Below are positions 21,634 to 22,418 of a stretch of DNA of 22,418 bases, in pieces (the stretch's first letter is position 1; every line of letters starts with the position of its first letter). The notes below the pieces were generated by a model, which had not been told where the DNA came from, ran no database searches, and was given only the letters and a program-made list of their open reading frames with translations. A program made the position numbers and the translations under genes. The stretch spans positions 1-22,418 of the forward strand of contig DFEA01000071.1 in the NCBI GenBank assembly GCA_002368575.1, read 5' to 3'. Origin of the DNA: Lachnospiraceae bacterium UBA3814. Lineage in GTDB: Bacteria > Bacillota > Clostridia > Lachnospirales > Lachnospiraceae.

Positions 21634-22386
21634 CTATGCCGCCGCTACATTTGAGGTTATCATTATATCATCAAAAAGCTTTTCCTGTGAGATGCGTATA
21701 TCTCCCGTCTTCATAAGCTCAAGGATGACAAGGAAGGTAACGACCGTATCCATCCTTGAATGCTGGTTTTCAAGCAGCTCCCGGAAGCTGAAGAATTTAT
21801 GCCGCCTGATGAATTCCGAAATTGCACTCATCCTCTCCTCAAGGTTCACCTCATCCTTTTCTATTTTCCCAAAGCCGCTCCTTACGGGATCTATCTTATC
21901 CGTCTGCCTCTTCATTATGGCCTTGAATATCCGGTTCAGCTTTTCAAGATCCATGTTTCCGATGAGCTGCTCGTAATCCACCGGTGCCTCGTATTCAAGC
22001 ACCTCACCCGGGATAGTAGGCTTCTTGAACAGGGATTTAACGGCGTCGATCTGTCTGTCCTTAAGCTCATAGGACATATATTTGCAGAGCTTGTATTCTA
22101 TCAGCCTCTCCACAAGCTCAGCCCTCGGATCCTCCTCTTCTCCCTCCTCATTTACCTCCTTCGGAAGGAGCATGCGGCATTTGATATCAAGAAGAGTAGC
22201 GGCCATCACGAGGAACTCGCTCATAAGCTCCATATCCTCCTTCTTTATCGCCGCTATATATTCCATATACTGCTCGGTGATCATGGCTATCGGGATATCA
22301 TAGATATCGACCTTGTTTTTTTCTATAAGATGCAGAAGCAGATCCAGAGGGCCTTCAAAAACCTCCAGCTTTACACTCAGACTCAT
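21634..22386 (-). CDS. scpA: Segregation and condensation protein A (ScpA)
   Basis: ScpA is the kleisin that bridges the SMC heads. The 250-residue protein has the family N-terminus VKLEVFEGPLDLLLHLIEKNKVDIYDIPIAMITEQYMEY, the motif EFLVMAATLLDIKCRMLLP, an acidic linker (about 78-90), and the C-terminal winged-helix segment VVTFLVILELMKTGDIRISQEKLFDDI. GGGAGG precedes the ATG at 22386. It is the first complete gene at the right edge; only 32 nt lie upstream in the window, too few to identify the previous gene. Confidence 0.96.
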   Translation of the reverse strand: MSLSVKLEVFEGPLDLLLHLIEKNKVDIYDIPIAMITEQYMEYIAAIKKEDMELMSEFLVMAATLLDIKCRMLLPKEVNEEGEEEDPRAELVERLIEYKLCKYMSYELKDRQIDAVKSLFKKPTIPGEVLEYEAPVDYEQLIGNMDLEKLNRIFKAIMKRQTDKIDPVRSGFGKIEKDEVNLEERMSAISEFIRRHKFFSFRELLENQHSRMDTVVTFLVILELMKTGDIRISQEKLFDDIMITSNVAAA

Positions 22387-22418
22387 TTTTGTCCTCCCAG
22401 TGGTCAGGCACGAGCCGG

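Noticed and set aside
22404..22418. Possible end of an upstream gene (four codons and TGA on the minus strand)
   Set aside because: Only 15 nt are visible, so neither a gene nor its identity can be supported.

Overview
The window looks like chromosomal DNA from an anaerobic Gram-positive bacterium of class Clostridia, most likely Lachnospiraceae. The reasons are strong AGGAGG-type ribosome binding sites, an Rnf operon in the clostridial order C-D-G-E-A-B, the gene order cmk-ispH-S1, a biotin-dependent Na+-decarboxylase cluster with separate subunits, and heavy use of CTT and ATA codons. The lineage is inferred; no rRNA is present. I see no phage, insertion sequence, CRISPR array or tRNA.

Layout. 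1-358 (-) is the start of a small membrane-anchored protein that runs off the left edge. 359-829 is a non-coding divergent gap holding a ~286-bp imperfect palindrome and a multi-hairpin repeat. 830-1876 (+) is apbE, the FMN transferase that would flavinylate RnfG and RnfD. It is convergent with, and overlaps by 6 bp, the operon 7912-1871 (-): a CmpB-like membrane protein, then rnfC, rnfD, rnfG, rnfE, rnfA and rnfB. A divergent promoter region (about 7913-8157) separates this from a YprB-like exonuclease (8158-9264, +), which converges on cheR (10068-9289, -).

15052-10356 (-) is a probable operon: tetR, an HI0933-family flavoprotein, cmk, ispH and an S1-domain protein. A perfect palindrome overlaps the proposed tetR -10 box. 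Upstream lies a 46-codon DUF2442-like remnant and then a strong terminator for the next operon. 20818-15468 (-) is a five-gene carboxyltransferase / Na+-pump operon: a divergent acyl-CoA-type carboxyltransferase, a lipoprotein OadG-type subunit, a biotin carrier, the OadB-type pump and an OadA/5S-type carboxyltransferase. 22386-20943 (-) is scpA-scpB, which loads SMC condensin.

How it fits together. Rnf couples ferredoxin:NAD+ electron transfer to ion export, ApbE matures its flavoproteins, and the decarboxylase operon adds a second ion pump driven by decarboxylation. The window therefore suggests a cell that relies on Na+ or H+ gradients made by redox and decarboxylation reactions. Most genes are recognisable core genes. 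The less explained parts are (i) a family of intergenic elements made of short hairpins with compensatory stem changes (about 686-790, 10136-10165, 13141-13216, 16935-17010, with a one-hairpin relative at 15429-15449), (ii) the long palindrome at 400-685, (iii) the atypical carboxyltransferase paired with a 5S-type subunit, and (iv) the CmpB-like gene at the head of the rnf operon.
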